DNA of 64,000 nucleotides from Cannabis sativa (taxonomy: Eukaryota; Streptophyta; Magnoliopsida; Rosales; Cannabaceae). The notes under the pieces are model-generated. The model saw nothing but the letters and a program-made list of their open reading frames with translations, was not told the DNA's origin and did not search any database. The stretch lies in assembly GCF_029168945.1 (NCBI RefSeq), contig NC_083605.1, positions 29,525,280 to 29,589,279 of the forward strand. Direction: 5' to 3'. Below are positions 46,501-58,675 of the stretch, piece by piece. How positions within the stretch are numbered: the first letter of the stretch is position 1; every line of letters starts with the position of its first letter. Position numbers and translations under genes: made by a program.

Positions 46501-48640
46501 TGAAACCGGTTCCTGCTCGAGTGTTCGCTATTACCCAAGTTGATGCTACAGCCAGTCCTTCTATTGTGACAGGTCAAATTCCTGTCAACAACTCCTTGTT
46601 TACAGTATTATTTGATTCGGGAGCTACACGCTCATATGTAGCTACAAGAGTAATTGATCTTTTGGGTAGGCCTTGTGATATTTTAGAAAGAGGGTTCGGA
46701 ACCCTAATGCCCAGTGGGGAGTTGGTTATCTCTAATAGGCGCATTAGGTCTATGCCGGTTAGGATCGAAGATAGGGAGTTGAGCACTGACCTTATAGAAC
46801 TGGAACTAACTGAGTTTGACATTATACTGGGGATGGATTTTCTGTCCAAGTATTCGGCCAGTATAGATTGTAAGCGAAAAATGGTGACTTTTCAGCCAGA
46901 AGGGGAAGAGCCATTTGTTTATGTTGGATCAGTACAGGGGTCTCGGATCCCGGTTATCTCTGTACTGAGGGCTAGAGATTTACTACACAAAGGTTGTGTA
47001 GGATTTCTAGCAGTGGTAATTGACTCCAGCAGACCTGAAACATTTGGGCCTGAGGCAGTCAGGGTGGTAAAAGATTTTCTCGTCTTGTTTCCCGAGGAGT
47101 TACCGGGATTTCCACCGCAACGAGAGATTGATTTCGTAATTGATCTGGCACCTGGAGCCGAGCCTGTTTCTAAAGCTCCATATTGTATGGCTCCAGCAGA
47201 ACTTAGGAGCTTAAGTTACAACTTCAAGGGATGCTTGACATTGGATTTATCCGAACCAGTGTATCGCCCTGGGGAGCTCCGGTTCTGTTTGTGAAAAAGA
47301 AAGATGGTTCCCTCAGAATGTGTATTGATTATCGAGAACTAAACAAGCTGACGATTAAGAACAAGTACCTGTTGCCCATAATCGATGATTTGTTCAATCA
47401 GCTTCAAGGAAAGACAGTGTTTTCGAAGATTGATTTGCGATCTGGTTATCATCAACTCAGAATTCGAGAGGAGGACATACCAAGACTACTTTTAGAACAA
47501 GATATGGGCACTATGAGTTCCTAGTAATGTCATTCAGATTGACCAATGCTCCTGTGGCCTTTATGGATCTCATGAATAGGGTATTCAAGGATTTCCTCGA
47601 TAACTGCGTCATAGTGTTTATCGACGACATTCTTGTATACTCTCAGTTAGAAGAGGAGCACGAGCATCATCTTCGAATGGTATTGCAGCGACTTAGAGAT
47701 CACAAGTTGTATGCAAAATTTAAAAAGTGCGAGTTCTGGTTGTCTGAGGTATCTTTTCTAGGGCATATCTTCTGGAAGAACGGGATTATGGTTGATCCAA
47801 GCAAGATTGAATCAGTGAAGAATTGGCTGAGGCCAATATTTGTGACGGAAATTCAAAGTTTTCTGGGCTTAGCAGGGTATTATCAACGTTTCGTTGAGGG
47901 ATTCTCTAAAATCTCTATGCCCCTAACCGAATTGACCAAGAAAAATCAGAGATTTGTGTGGTCAAACAAGTGTGAAACAAGTTTCCAGGAGTCGAAGCAA
48001 CGTTTAATAACAGCTCTGGTGTTAGCTTTGCCATCAGATTAAGAGAAATTTGTTGTTTATGGTGATGCATCCAGACAGGGTCTGGGATGTGTTCTGATGC
48101 AAGCTGACAAGGTCATGGCTTATGCCTCTCGTCAACCGAAAGATTATGAGCAGCGCTATCCAACTCATGACCTAGAGCTCGCTGCTGTGGTTTTTGCTCT
48201 GAAGATATGGCGACATTATCTTTATGGTGAGAAGTGCGAGATTTATACTGATCATAAGAGTCTCAAATACTTTTTCACCCAAAAGGATTTGAATATGAGG
48301 CAGAGGAGGTGGCTGGAGTTGGTTAAAGATTATGATTGTGAGATTTTGTATCACCCCGGGAAGGCCAATGTTGTAGTTGATGCTTTGAGTAGAAAAGGTC
48401 CCGGGCAATTTTGTACTATGGTTCTGATAACCCCTCAGCTAGCCTCTGAAATGGTTAGTGCAGGGATTGAGTTTGTAGTTGGAAAGTTGCACAATTTGAC
48501 TCTTCAATCTAATCTGTTAGAGAGGATCAGAAGAGCTCAACTTGAGGATCCTGAGCTAGATAAAGTTCGAGATGAGATTATGGCTGGTTGGCCTAGAGAC
48601 TTTTTAGTCTCGAACAGTGGAATGTTGTTATATAAAGCTC
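46501..48640 (+). pseudogene. Gypsy 1 protease-RT-RNase H (two frameshifts, one stop)
   Basis: Protease: LFDSGATRSY at about 46609, GMDFLSKY at about 46831. RT: a one-base loss near 47200 shifts the frame just before [22 protein letters not shown] stands at about 47428. A second one-base loss near 47482 (CCAAGACT for CCAAAGACT) shifts it again. Then MSFRLTNAP, where the usual Gly is Arg, and the catalytic FIDDIL at about 47618. TAA at 48040-48042 after LALPSD. RNase [16 protein letters not shown] (about 48058), [14 protein letters not shown] (about 48163), [10 protein letters not shown] (about 48248). Confidence 0.88.
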
Positions 48641-49977
48641 GAGTTTCTGTTCCTAATGTTGAAGAGTTCAAGAAAAAGATATTCGATGAAGCTCACACCG
48701 CACCTTATTCACTGCATCCGGGAACCACCAAAATGTATCAGGATTTGAAACCCTACTTCTGGTGGTATGGGATGAAAAGAGATGTAGTGGACTACGTGTC
48801 CAAATGCTTAACCTGCTAGCAAATCAAGGTTGAACATCAAAGGTGGGCAGGGTTATTGCAACCTTTGGTCCTTCCTGAGTGGAAGTGGGAGGACATTGCA
48901 ATGGATTTTGTAACTGGACTGCCTAGAACTATGGGAATGTATGATTCAGTATGGGTCATAGTGGACAGATTCACAAAATCAGCTCACTTTCTGTCAGTGA
49001 AAGTTACCTATTCAGTGGATCAGTATGCAAAACTATATGTCAAGGAGATAATTCGTCTCCATGGAGCCCTTAAATCTATAGTTTCAGATAGGGATCCAAA
49101 GTTTACATTGAAGTTTTGGGTGAGTCTTCAGAAGGCTATGGGTACCAAGTTAAAGTTTAGCACAGCCTTTCACCCTCAGACTGATGGTCAGTCAGAAAGA
49201 ACAATTCAGATATTGGAAGATTTACTGCGAGCCTGTGTCATGGACTTTGATGGTTCATCGAGTAAGTACTTGCCTTTAATTGAATTTTCCTACAACAATA
49301 GCTACCAGAGTACAATAGGGATGGCTCCCTATGAGATGTTATATGGTAGGAAATGTCGTTCCCCTATTCATTGGGACAAAACTGGAGAAAGGAAGTACTT
49401 GGGTCCAGAGTTAGTGCAGAAGACCAATGAGGCTATTGATAAGATCAAGGCTCGGATGCTTGCTTCTCAAAGCAGGCAGAAAAGTTATGCTGATCCGAAG
49501 CGCAGAGATGTCACATTTCAGGCAGGGGAACATGTTTTCCTGTGGGTTTCACCCATGAAGGGTATTAGGCGCTTCGGGAAGAAGGGTAAATTGAGTCCTA
49601 GGTTCATTGGGCCATTTCAGATACTTGAGAAGGTTGGGCAGGTAGCATATCGGCTAGCCTTACCACCAGTGTTGTCGGCTGTTCATGACGTATTTCATAT
49701 TTCTATGTTGAGGAAATACGTGTCAGACCCGACTCATATCTTGAGTTATGAAGCCCTTGAACTGCAATCAGACTTATCCTATGAAGAGCAACCTGTGCAG
49801 ATTCTTGATAGAAAAGAAAAGGTTCTTCGGAACAAGACTATTGCTCTAGTTAAGGTGCTCTGGAGGAACAGTAAGGTGGAAGAAGCCACCTGGGAATTGG
49901 AGTCTGATATGAGGACTCAACATCGAGAGCTATTCAGGTTAGATTTCGAGGACGAAATCCTTTTAACAGGGGGATAA
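48641..49977 (+). pseudogene. Gypsy 1 integrase with C-terminal chromodomain
   Basis: HHCC zinc-binding part: [16 protein letters not shown] and KCLTC, with the next Gln codon mutated to TAG (48817-48819). The core shows DFVTGLP (about 48904), VSDRDPKF (about 49081) and a QTDGQSERTIQ block (about 49178). The C-terminal part has the GPFQILEKVGQVAYRLALP motif (about 49609). A chromodomain-like tail follows: QILDRKEKVLRNKT, VLWRNS and EATWELESDM (about 49798-49913). A chromodomain in this place defines chromoviruses and is thought to steer integration into heterochromatin. It ends one base before the 3' LTR. Confidence 0.9.
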
Positions 49978-49978
49978 T
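49961..49978 (+). promoter_or_regulatory. Polypurine tract, gypsy 1
   Basis: TTTTAACAGGGGGATAAT lies directly against the LTR start TGTAATGACC and overlaps the pol stop codon. Confidence 0.8.
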
Positions 49979-51462
49979 TGTAATGACCGCTTTAGTAAAT
50001 TGGATTAGAAAAGACAATTAGCACTAATTTCTGTTATTTTATGAAATTAATTATTTGTGGACCCCAATATTTAGAAATAAATATTAGAGTTATAATTTCT
50101 CAATTTCGGAGATTTTATCAAACTCTAGGGGTATTATTTAGCTTATATGTGAAATATGTTATTTTTGTAATTTTTGTTCGGCGACAACGGAAAATGCGAT
50201 GGATGGCTAGTTTGATCACATGGGTAATTTTACAACCTATTTTCTTAGTGGGAAATATTTTAGAGAAAATTAAATTATCGCGATTGAGCGGGGTTATGGG
50301 ATTTGACCATTTTACCCCTAGCTTGAGAAATACCTTAAGTTTTACCTAAAGGGTAATATAGTCTTTTTTCAAAGAATGGATTAGGTGGCTGCCCTATTTT
50401 TTGACACCTAGCACTCTAATTAATTTCAGCAAGGGATTAGTTTAGTAATGCCCTTTTCTTTTGAAACAAAGTTTAGAAAATTAAAAGAAAAATCAAAATA
50501 GAACTCTCTCTCTCTTTTCTCTTTTGGTTGGGGCAAAAACTAGGGGGAAATCTCACCTTCAAGCTGGTATTTCTTGAAAATTAAGCAAGGTTGCTGTGAA
50601 TCTTAAGCAAGGTAAAACCCTAGAACTCTTGAATATGTGTTTTTAAGCTTTTTACTTAGTTTGAACTTGTGTTTTTGAGTAATAGGGGTTGTTAGGTTTA
50701 ATTAAGTTTAGGGTTTGAATTTTAGGGTTCATTTGAGCTGGTTTTAGTCCCTTGTAGCAGGTTCTGATGAATGGTTTAAGTTTTATGCAACTTTGAGCTT
50801 TAAACTCAAAGCTTTGATCATTAATGTCAACTTGAGTTTCAATGGTTTGTTCTGTGATTTTCTGGCTGGAATGTATTGTGTATACCCTTATTAGGTACCC
50901 TGGAAAGTTTGGTAGAGTTTGGTTTGGTTTTGAGTTCATGGGGGGCATTTTTCGGGTTCCTAGCACAGAACCGGAATTTCGGTTCTGGGGGACCTGTGGC
51001 AAACGGTCGACCGGTTGGTGACCCAGAACCGGACTTCCGGTTGGGAACCGGTTTGCCGGTTGGGGGAGTTTTTGGAACTCTAGTTTTTCCCTTTTTTGAG
51101 ATATTTAGGGTATTGCCATGTTGTTTATCGATAGGGAAACTTTTAGTTTCAAGTTTAAGTCCCTGGAAAGTGATTTAGCGAGTCACTCATCTATGTGGTA
51201 ATTCATGTGATTAGGGCATCCATATAGCACGAGAATTTCCGTTCAGGTCGGCCAGCACACTGTAATTCGGAAAGAAGGTAAGGACTGTATATAATGTGTG
51301 ATATGAATATCTGAGTGTATGTATATGTTATGTGTATATGCATGCTTAAAATATTATTTGCACTACCAACACTTATACGGTTATAGTATAGAGTGTATTG
51401 GTATAGTGAATGTTATCTGAGAGTACCATGATACCAGCATAAGTACGGAGAGGTACTGGGTG
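49979..51462 (+). mobile_element. Gypsy 1 3' LTR, 5' part, interrupted by copia H
   Basis: It starts TGTAATGACC and is uninterrupted for 1484 bp up to GTACTGGG, where a copia LTR begins. In the 5' LTR the same place reads GTACTGGGAGTGCG (about 44478), so the break is an insertion. A cluster of ACCGG/CCGGT words lies at about 50970-51065. Confidence 0.95.
51458..51462. repeat. Predicted left target-site duplication of copia H (CTGGG)
   Basis: The five bases before the LTR start; the matching right copy should lie beyond the window. Confidence 0.55.
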
Positions 51463-53221
51463 TTGGGTTTTGTGCCCTAAATAAAACTCATTTCAATATA
51501 ATCAGATTTACTTATTAATAAAGATCAAAAATAACATTTTATGTTGCATGGTTCATATGATTTATTTCATGATTATATACATATAATGTATGAATTCTAT
51601 TTAAGTCCAGAACATATGAATTTGTTAATGATTATAGTGTTGTCAACACAGTGGAATATAATCTTAATTATATGTTCGAAAGTTTAATCCCTGATTTGTC
51701 AGAACACTGGATTTAGACTGGCATGGTATAATCAGCGATAGGTATTCTTACACCTTGGATAAGTGTTATGTCCTTTCCAGGGCATTGGCAAAGTTTACCA
51801 GTATTGAATGTATGGAGTATACATCGGAAGGGACCGATATTGAACTTTGATTAGATATATTAAAATTTACCGTAATATCTATTCAATTCAATATCACCCA
51901 TTGATCCTAGATCAAATGATCTTAATCCTGATATGGTTGGGTTCAATCTCAAGAGTATTATACATGTTCTTTAATTTGTTAGTTAAGCCTACTTTTGGGT
52001 CAGGGTGATACGTATATTTTGGGAACATGATAGTATAATTGAGTCGGAGCGCTAACATAAATATGGAGTCTATAACTTCTATAGGAATTTAGAAGTGAAA
52101 CGATGATATCCTTCCAGCTTGGCTAAACAGAGATAAATGGTGGAGATCTCATTTCACTTCGTTGAAATATCATTTATACGGAGCTAAGTGTTTTAAGGGT
52201 AAAATACATTGAAGGTGTAACGGTAATTTAGTGCCTATTCAATGTAGATCATCTATTAGAGGGTTGTTGATCAAATTAGGATTACAACAATGGATAACTA
52301 ATAGCGTATCTATATCGTGGAACATATAGAGCGTTCTATATGACTGAGAGTGCAATTCCAAGTTCTAAGTGTGGATTCAATAAGGAATTAATAAGTTAGG
52401 GAATTTACTTGGTAAATTCGGTTCGACTTATTGGAAGCTCGGTTATATAGGCCCATGGTCCCCATACCAGTTGAGACCATACTACTTGTAAGACTCAGTT
52501 AATTGATTTTGATTAATCAATTATTATTGTAAAGTTAGACTATGTCTACTTTATGAATTTTCACTAAGCGGGCGAAATTGTAAAGAAAAGAGATTCTAGG
52601 TTTATTTATTAATTAAGATACTTTATATGTCTAATTAATACATATATTAAATGACAATATTATTTAATAATTAATTTTTAGTTATTAAATAATAGGAATT
52701 GGCATTTAAGTGGTTAATATAAAAATTGGCGTTTTTGAGAAATTGGGATAGAAAAATGACAAACTGGCAAAATTGCAAAGTGGGCCCAATCCAACATCCT
52801 ATGGCCGGCCACACTAAGCATTTACCATTTATTTTTCTATTATTTTAATGCCAAATAAATCTAACCTAAACCTAGGTGGTTACCTATAAATAGGTAGTGA
52901 TGGCTTCAAGAAAAGATGATGCATCTCATTCCTTCAAAGAAAATCTTCTAGCCGCCACCTTCTCTCTTCTTTTCTTCTTCAATTTCGAAATCCTTGAGTG
53001 ATAGAGTAGTGCCCACACACGTCAAGTGGTATCTCAATCATAGTGTGTAAGACTGTAGGAGATTCCAAACAACAAGAAGGAGAATCAGCATCAAAGGAAT
53101 GAGAGAAAGAGATCCAGGTTCAGATCTTGATTATGCTCTGCTACAGAAAGGAATCAAGGGCTAGAGATCTGAATGGAAGGAGTCATTATATTCCGCTGAT
53201 CCTGGTAAAATATTTCCAACA
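51463..53221 (+). mobile_element. Ty1/copia 5' LTR of element H (LTR 10)
   Basis: 1759 bp from TGTTGGG to CCAACA with TATAAATAG at 52885-52893. Near 53197 the text goes from TTCCGCTG directly to ATCCTGGTAAAAT. The CACCCAATGTAAGGTTTC-to-TAGATCTA part present in the other LTRs (about 120 bp) is deleted. Confidence 0.95.
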
Positions 53222-53223
53222 AC

Positions 53224-53240
53224 TGGCCTCAGAGCTATGG
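53224..53240 (+). other. Primer-binding site, element H (variant)
   Basis: TGGCCTCAGAGCTATGG, two bases after the LTR; same CC-for-TA change as B and D. Confidence 0.9.
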
Positions 53241-53454
53241 TAATGATTTACTTTCATGAAATATGAATTAAAACGATGTTATGTGTTGATTTGGATGGTT
53301 TCATGTGCTTTATGTGCTTATTTGATAATAGTTTAGAAATCGCAATATATGTTAGTAGACAAAAAAATAATAAATTTAGGCTTTTACAGAACCTAATTTG
53401 GATTTTCTATGAATTAGTTATGATTTTTTGAAGTTGAACGAAAATATCAGGGTT

Positions 53455-53640
53455 TGAAAGCACACTCACGCCCGCGCATGGGACAAAATCCCTTCAGACA
53501 AAGCCTTGTCCGAAGCATACCCTTGTCCCGCCCGTGTTCCTCGATCAGATAGGCTGCATGCAGCCTTGATGCTTGGTCAGACACCCCAATCCGCGCGCGC
53601 AGGGGTATGCAATGCATACCCCTGTGCCTCAAACTTGTTT
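53455..53640 (+). promoter_or_regulatory. GC-rich structured island of leader H
   Basis: CAGGGGTATGC-AAT-GCATACCCCTG at 53600-53624 is a perfect 11-bp stem right after CCGCGCGCG. The palindrome AGGCTGCATGCAGCCT at about 53550-53565 and GGACAAG/CTTGTCC-like pairs add further structure. Confidence 0.8.
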
Positions 53641-56409
53641 TCGTCATAACTTTTGATTCAAAAATCATTTTTCATTGAAACAAAAGCTAGTTTTTGGTAG
53701 AATTTTGTGTAGAATCTGAATTTTCAATCAAAAATCTAATTGTCAGAATAAAATTAATTTTTATTAATTTTTTTTAATTAATTAAAATTAGCTTCTAATA
53801 TTAGTAGGCTTTGAATTTTGAAAATTTGATTTCTCACAAAGGAGCCTTATGGTTAATTTTGAAATTATAGATTATTTTATTTATTTTAATTATAAGATCA
53901 GATATTATTTTTTATTAAAATTTGAATGATCTTACTTTGATATTAAAATATTATCTTTTAAAATAATCTTGTTCAAATTTTAAAGTTTGCTAGCCATATC
54001 ATTTTTTTTTTCCAAATTTGTTATTTTTTGAAATATATTTTATTAATTAAAATTATAAGATTAGGAATATGGTAGGTTTAACATTTTATCTTATTAGACA
54101 TTTTTTTTATTAAAATTATATTTTGGCAAAAATAACATGAAATTATAAAAATTAGTTAGTTTAGTTTGAATAGATATTTTAGGGTTTCAAACCGTAAATT
54201 TTTCAAACTTATGATTATTTTTTTAAAAAAATATTCTAACCATATAAAATATCTTATTTTTTTCAATTAGTTTATTCATGTAATATTTAAATTTATTAAA
54301 TTATAAGACTTAGAATATAATAATGAAATATCTAAATTTAAAATTCAAGATATTTTATTATATTATCTTATTAGAAACTTTAAATAAATTTAAATTTTGA
54401 ATAAACTTGATATTTGAAAAAAATTGGTTAGATATTTTTGTTTTTTTGTTAGAATTTAGGAAATTTAGGAGTTTGTTGAATTTTAAATTTTTTCAAATAT
54501 TCTCTAACAACCTAAATTTGAATTCTAGTTAAGATATTTATTTTAAAATTTAATTTTTATTTTAAATTTTAAAATTGAGATATTTTAGCTTACTTTCCAG
54601 ATATTCGAGATCAGTTATTTGTTTGTATTGTTTGTTTATATATTAATATACAATTTTTTTTTACAAACCTATTATTTATTTGATCTAAATTGCTATGATT
54701 AACTTGTTGACAGATCCAATGATCTGATTTTAATCATAGTCCAATTGTCAATAGATCTTATAAATAATTTGTAACAGGTAAATTTTTGCAATTTCTTTCA
54801 TCTGTGTAAACCTAGTAACATGATAGGGCCCATCCAAATCATTTTGACCTATGTGAGCCTATATGTTTGCTATTAGGCTTAGATGCATATAGGAAGCCCA
54901 TTTAAGTTTTACTAAGTAAATGGACTAGGTTGCTAAAATAAATTTTTGACATAAGTAAATTTATTTAGGCCCAATTAGATTTGGGCTTATTCAATGAATA
55001 ACAATTGTTTATTTAAAGGTTAAATTCCTCTCTTTTGGGCCTTGTGTGAGAGTTGGGGGCCAATAGTTGTGGGTACGACATACTGAACCCAGCTTCTCCT
55101 CACATGAACTACCCCAATTGTGAAGGCTCATTTTTCTTATTTAAATAATTGTATTAGTTTAATTATATTAGTCTAACCTAATTAAAATTGAATTAGTAAC
55201 AGAATTAACTTTTAAAATATATGAAATTTATTTTTCATTTAATATTTTAAAGTTAATTTTAGAAAAACACTTAGTAAATGAAATATATTCTAGATAGTTA
55301 TTTCTAGAACTAGTTATTTTTTCAAATATTTAATTAGGAAAATATCATAGATTGTGAAATTAATTGTTTAATAATTAATTTTGGTACAATCTAAGTTAAG
55401 TATATTTTTCCTAGTATTAAATTAGAATTAATAATTAAGTCTTCTCTATACTTAATTATTTATTTCTTGAATTTAATAGATTTAATTAAATTGAAAATTT
55501 AAATATTTAAGTTGATTTTCATCATGATACTTAAATATTATTATTTTCATGTTATTTAATTAAAATTAAAAATTATTTTAAGTTTGAAATCTTATTTCAG
55601 AATAACTTAAATTTGAATAATTTTCAAAATATATTTTATTTTATTTTATTAATCTTTTTCCACAATTTTGAAATTGCATTTCTTAAATGCAGAAATTTCG
55701 AATTTATTTGAAAAATAGATTAAAGTTGAAAATTATTTATTTTAATTTTGGATCAACTTAAATCAATGATTATTTTCATTTAATGATCAATTAAAAATAA
55801 ATGAATTAAAATATATTATAATTAGAGATTGAATTAATTAGTCAAAGAAAATCTAGATAGATATTATCTGTTTTGCTTGAAGTATTTTTCTAATGTATTT
55901 AATTAAATAGAAAATTAATATTGAAGTTGATTTTCATCATGATACTTAAATATTTGAAATTTTCTTTAATATTTAATTAAATAGGAAAATTATATTTTTG
56001 CTGTAAATTAATTTTATTAATTAATTTTGGGCCAACATAAAATTAGAATAATTTTTTCCAGGATTTATTTTTATTTTATTTTAACAAGCAATTTCAAAAA
56101 TTGTATTCTTAAATACTTTAATTTTTCGAAATGCAATATATATTTATAGAAAATTAAATTTGAGTTGTAAATTAATTTAAATTAATTTTGAAACAACTTA
56201 AATTGAATATTTTTCTAAATATTTATTGGAAATTATTACTAAGTTGGATATAATTCATGTTATTTTCATATCCATCTAAGTATAATTTATAAATATTAAA
56301 TTAAAATTTATATTTAGAATTTTTCATTCTAAATTAGAAATTTTAATTAAATAAATATATATTTAAAATAATTGATTAAAATAAATATTAGAAGAAAATA
56401 CACCTTAAA

Positions 56410-56800
56410 TAATGAGCTTTATTATTAGGACATTCGATCTCCATTGTTGGTTCTACATAGTTCTTGTTTTAGTGAGTAATCCTCCCTAATGGAGGAACGT
56501 TCATTAGCAATTTAACGCCGTAGAATCTCGAAAGATAATATTATTTGTAAGTGTTTTATATAGTATTCATCACCCTAATAGTAGCGACTGTATTTGACTT
56601 ACAAAAGTATGAAACAATGGTGGAAGCTCATAAGATAGATTAGCCTTGACTCTCGCCTAAACGGGACAACGTTGGATTCCAATCTTGATCGAATAAAAGG
56701 TTGCTAGAATATTTATCATTTTAGATGAGCTGACAACTCTATTCAATGGATGGTCTCACTGACTCCCGCCTCAACGGGACACTGATATCAGTTTGTTGAA
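56410..56800 (+). repeat. Conserved pre-gag leader module, copy H
   Basis: CCTCCCTAATGGAGG at about 56480, first CTCTCGCCTAAACGGGAC at about 56648, CGAATAAAAGGTTGCTAG at about 56689, second motif altered to CTCCCGCCTCAACGGGAC at about 56761. Confidence 0.85.
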
Positions 56801-56939
56801 GACCTTGGAAGTTATTTAGGATTCTATGTTTTAGTATTTTCACTTGTCATTCCTACTTGCTATGTGTTTAATAATTTCTGAACTGTGTATGAATTGATAT
56901 TGAACCATGTTATTTTTCTGTTATTATCTGTAGTTTAAT

Positions 56940-57355
56940 TTCGAATCTTCATTGTTGGTCTAACTAGCCTTGTTGTTTTAATGGGACAAATCCCTAATGG
57001 ATTGTCATCCATTAAACAAACATAATAATGTTAGATCTCGATAGATAAATATTGTTAATGCAACATCTAGTTGTTCATCAATTGATGACACCTTAGACTA
57101 GTATTTACAATATGAAACAAGAAGATTGTATAAATAAGATTACTTTGACTCTCGCTAATTGGAGCATCGTTTGAATCTTATTTAAATAGGAAATTATCCT
57201 AATTCCTCTTAGCTTATTCATTTCGAATTAGCTCAATAACATATCATTTGATGAATGGTCTACAAATCATTTCATGTCATTCTATATTTTCTCTTAAGAA
57301 ATTAAATGATGCATTATGATTATATTCTCGAAATTTTATCCCAAAATGATATAAA
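56940..57355 (+). repeat. Second, degenerate pre-gag module in element H, then truncation
   Basis: Module words recur in order: TCTTCATTGTTGGTCTAAC, a TCCCTAATGGATTG-like block, GATCTCGATAGATAA, TATGAAACAAGAAG and CTTTGACTCTCGCTAATTGG. The module is therefore tandemly duplicated. Element H ends at 57355, where gypsy 2 begins; gag and pol of H are not in view. Confidence 0.65.
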
Positions 57356-57690
57356 TGTAATATCCGCTAACTCCGAAAGGGTATTTTTGTAATTTTATTT
57401 AGTTGAGAGTATTTTTTTTTATTATTATTATTTTACATATTTATGGATTTAAATATGTATGAGATTTTTCTTTGTGATGATATGATATTATTGGCATGTG
57501 CATAATGCCTGATAAATATATATATTTGGCTATTATTATATGGGTGTGTGAATTGTTTGATTTTGGTACATATTATTATTAGTGTGGGAATAATAATAAT
57601 GATGAATGTTAACTTATAATAATATTGGGATTATTATTTTGGTCTAATAATATGGGTAAATATTATTATAGTGTTAAAGGGTATATTTAA

Positions 57691-57691
<1 letters not shown>

Positions 57692-57784
<93 letters not shown>
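57692..57784. repeat. (ATT)n microsatellite
   Basis: About 31 ATT/TTA units with one T-to-C interruption at 57736. Reading frames predicted across it are low-complexity artefacts. Confidence 0.97.
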
Positions 57785-57946
57785 GTTACTGTTGTTATAT
57801 ACGAACGTATATATGCACGAACCGAATGCCTATTTTTGTGGAATGGGAATCGCTCCACTTCGGTTCAAAGCGATATTTTTCTTGGGTTTAAACACGATAG
57901 AAATTAGGTTTTAAGCTCTATTTTCGTACACCCAAAACAGAGAACC

Positions 57947-57949
<3 letters not shown>

Positions 57950-58022
<73 letters not shown>
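57950..58022. repeat. (GA)n microsatellite
   Basis: About 36 uninterrupted GA units inside the gypsy 2 LTR. In plants GA repeats can bind BBR/BPC-type GAGA factors; whether this one does is unknown. Confidence 0.97.
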
Positions 58023-58023
<1 letters not shown>

Positions 58024-58675
58024 ACGTATACGGCGTATACGATACCGAAAATTTTCATTTCTTCAAGCGGAGCGCAACCTGGGTGAACGTGGGGGTTTGG
58101 GATCACTTATATACGACCTAAGGAAGCTTTTTAACGTGGTATAAGGGGCGGAAGTCCTCGTTTTAAGATTCGCCATTTTTGAAGCTTCAAAGGTGCGGCT
58201 TAGTTACGGACTCGAATTCGAACGTGTTTAAGTTTGTTTTTGGGTCAAGGGAGGTTATATTTAAGTGCATGGGACCCTAAGGATTGTTTTTGACGTAAGA
58301 AAACGAAGCTTTAACGTCCAAAACGAAAATCCAACATTTTGACTCCATTAAAGACGGTACACCGCCAACGAAGAAGACAACCCCGATCTGCCTTCTCGGA
58401 CCACTTTTCTTGATCGTTTTGAGGTCCTGAGCATTGTGGAGAGCTTCCCCAATCGAAAGGACGCTTCAAGAGCAATCGGAGACAAAGTTACACTTTACCG
58501 GCGACGAAACCGACGAGAATGCCGGCGACCGCGTTCTGACCGTTTCTGAGGTGTTTTTCTTAGATATTTTTGTATATTTTGATTCCTTATTTTATTCTAA
58601 GGTGCTTGGTGAAGTTTCATAATTTTCAGAATTTATTTGGAATTATTGTGAATTATTTAGTATAATTCATAGATT

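Larger units (their letters stand above)
53241..56939 (+). other. 5' leader of copia element H
   Basis: A complete 3.7-kb leader in the same orientation as its LTR. Its parts in order are: GC-rich island 53455-53640, AT-rich blocks that are the plus-strand counterparts of leader B, central island 54700-55110, and pre-gag module 56410-56800. No gag start can be read after it. Confidence 0.85.

Noticed and set aside
45246..46577. Minus-strand frames over gypsy 1 gag
   Set aside because: Antisense shadows; the plus strand carries gag and protease motifs in the expected order.
51463..57355. Copia H as a possible intact element
   Set aside because: No gag or pol is visible before gypsy 2 interrupts it, so completeness cannot be judged.
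57634..58106. Open frames made of poly-isoleucine or Ser-Leu repeats
   Set aside because: They are translations of the ATT and GA microsatellites and have no gene features.
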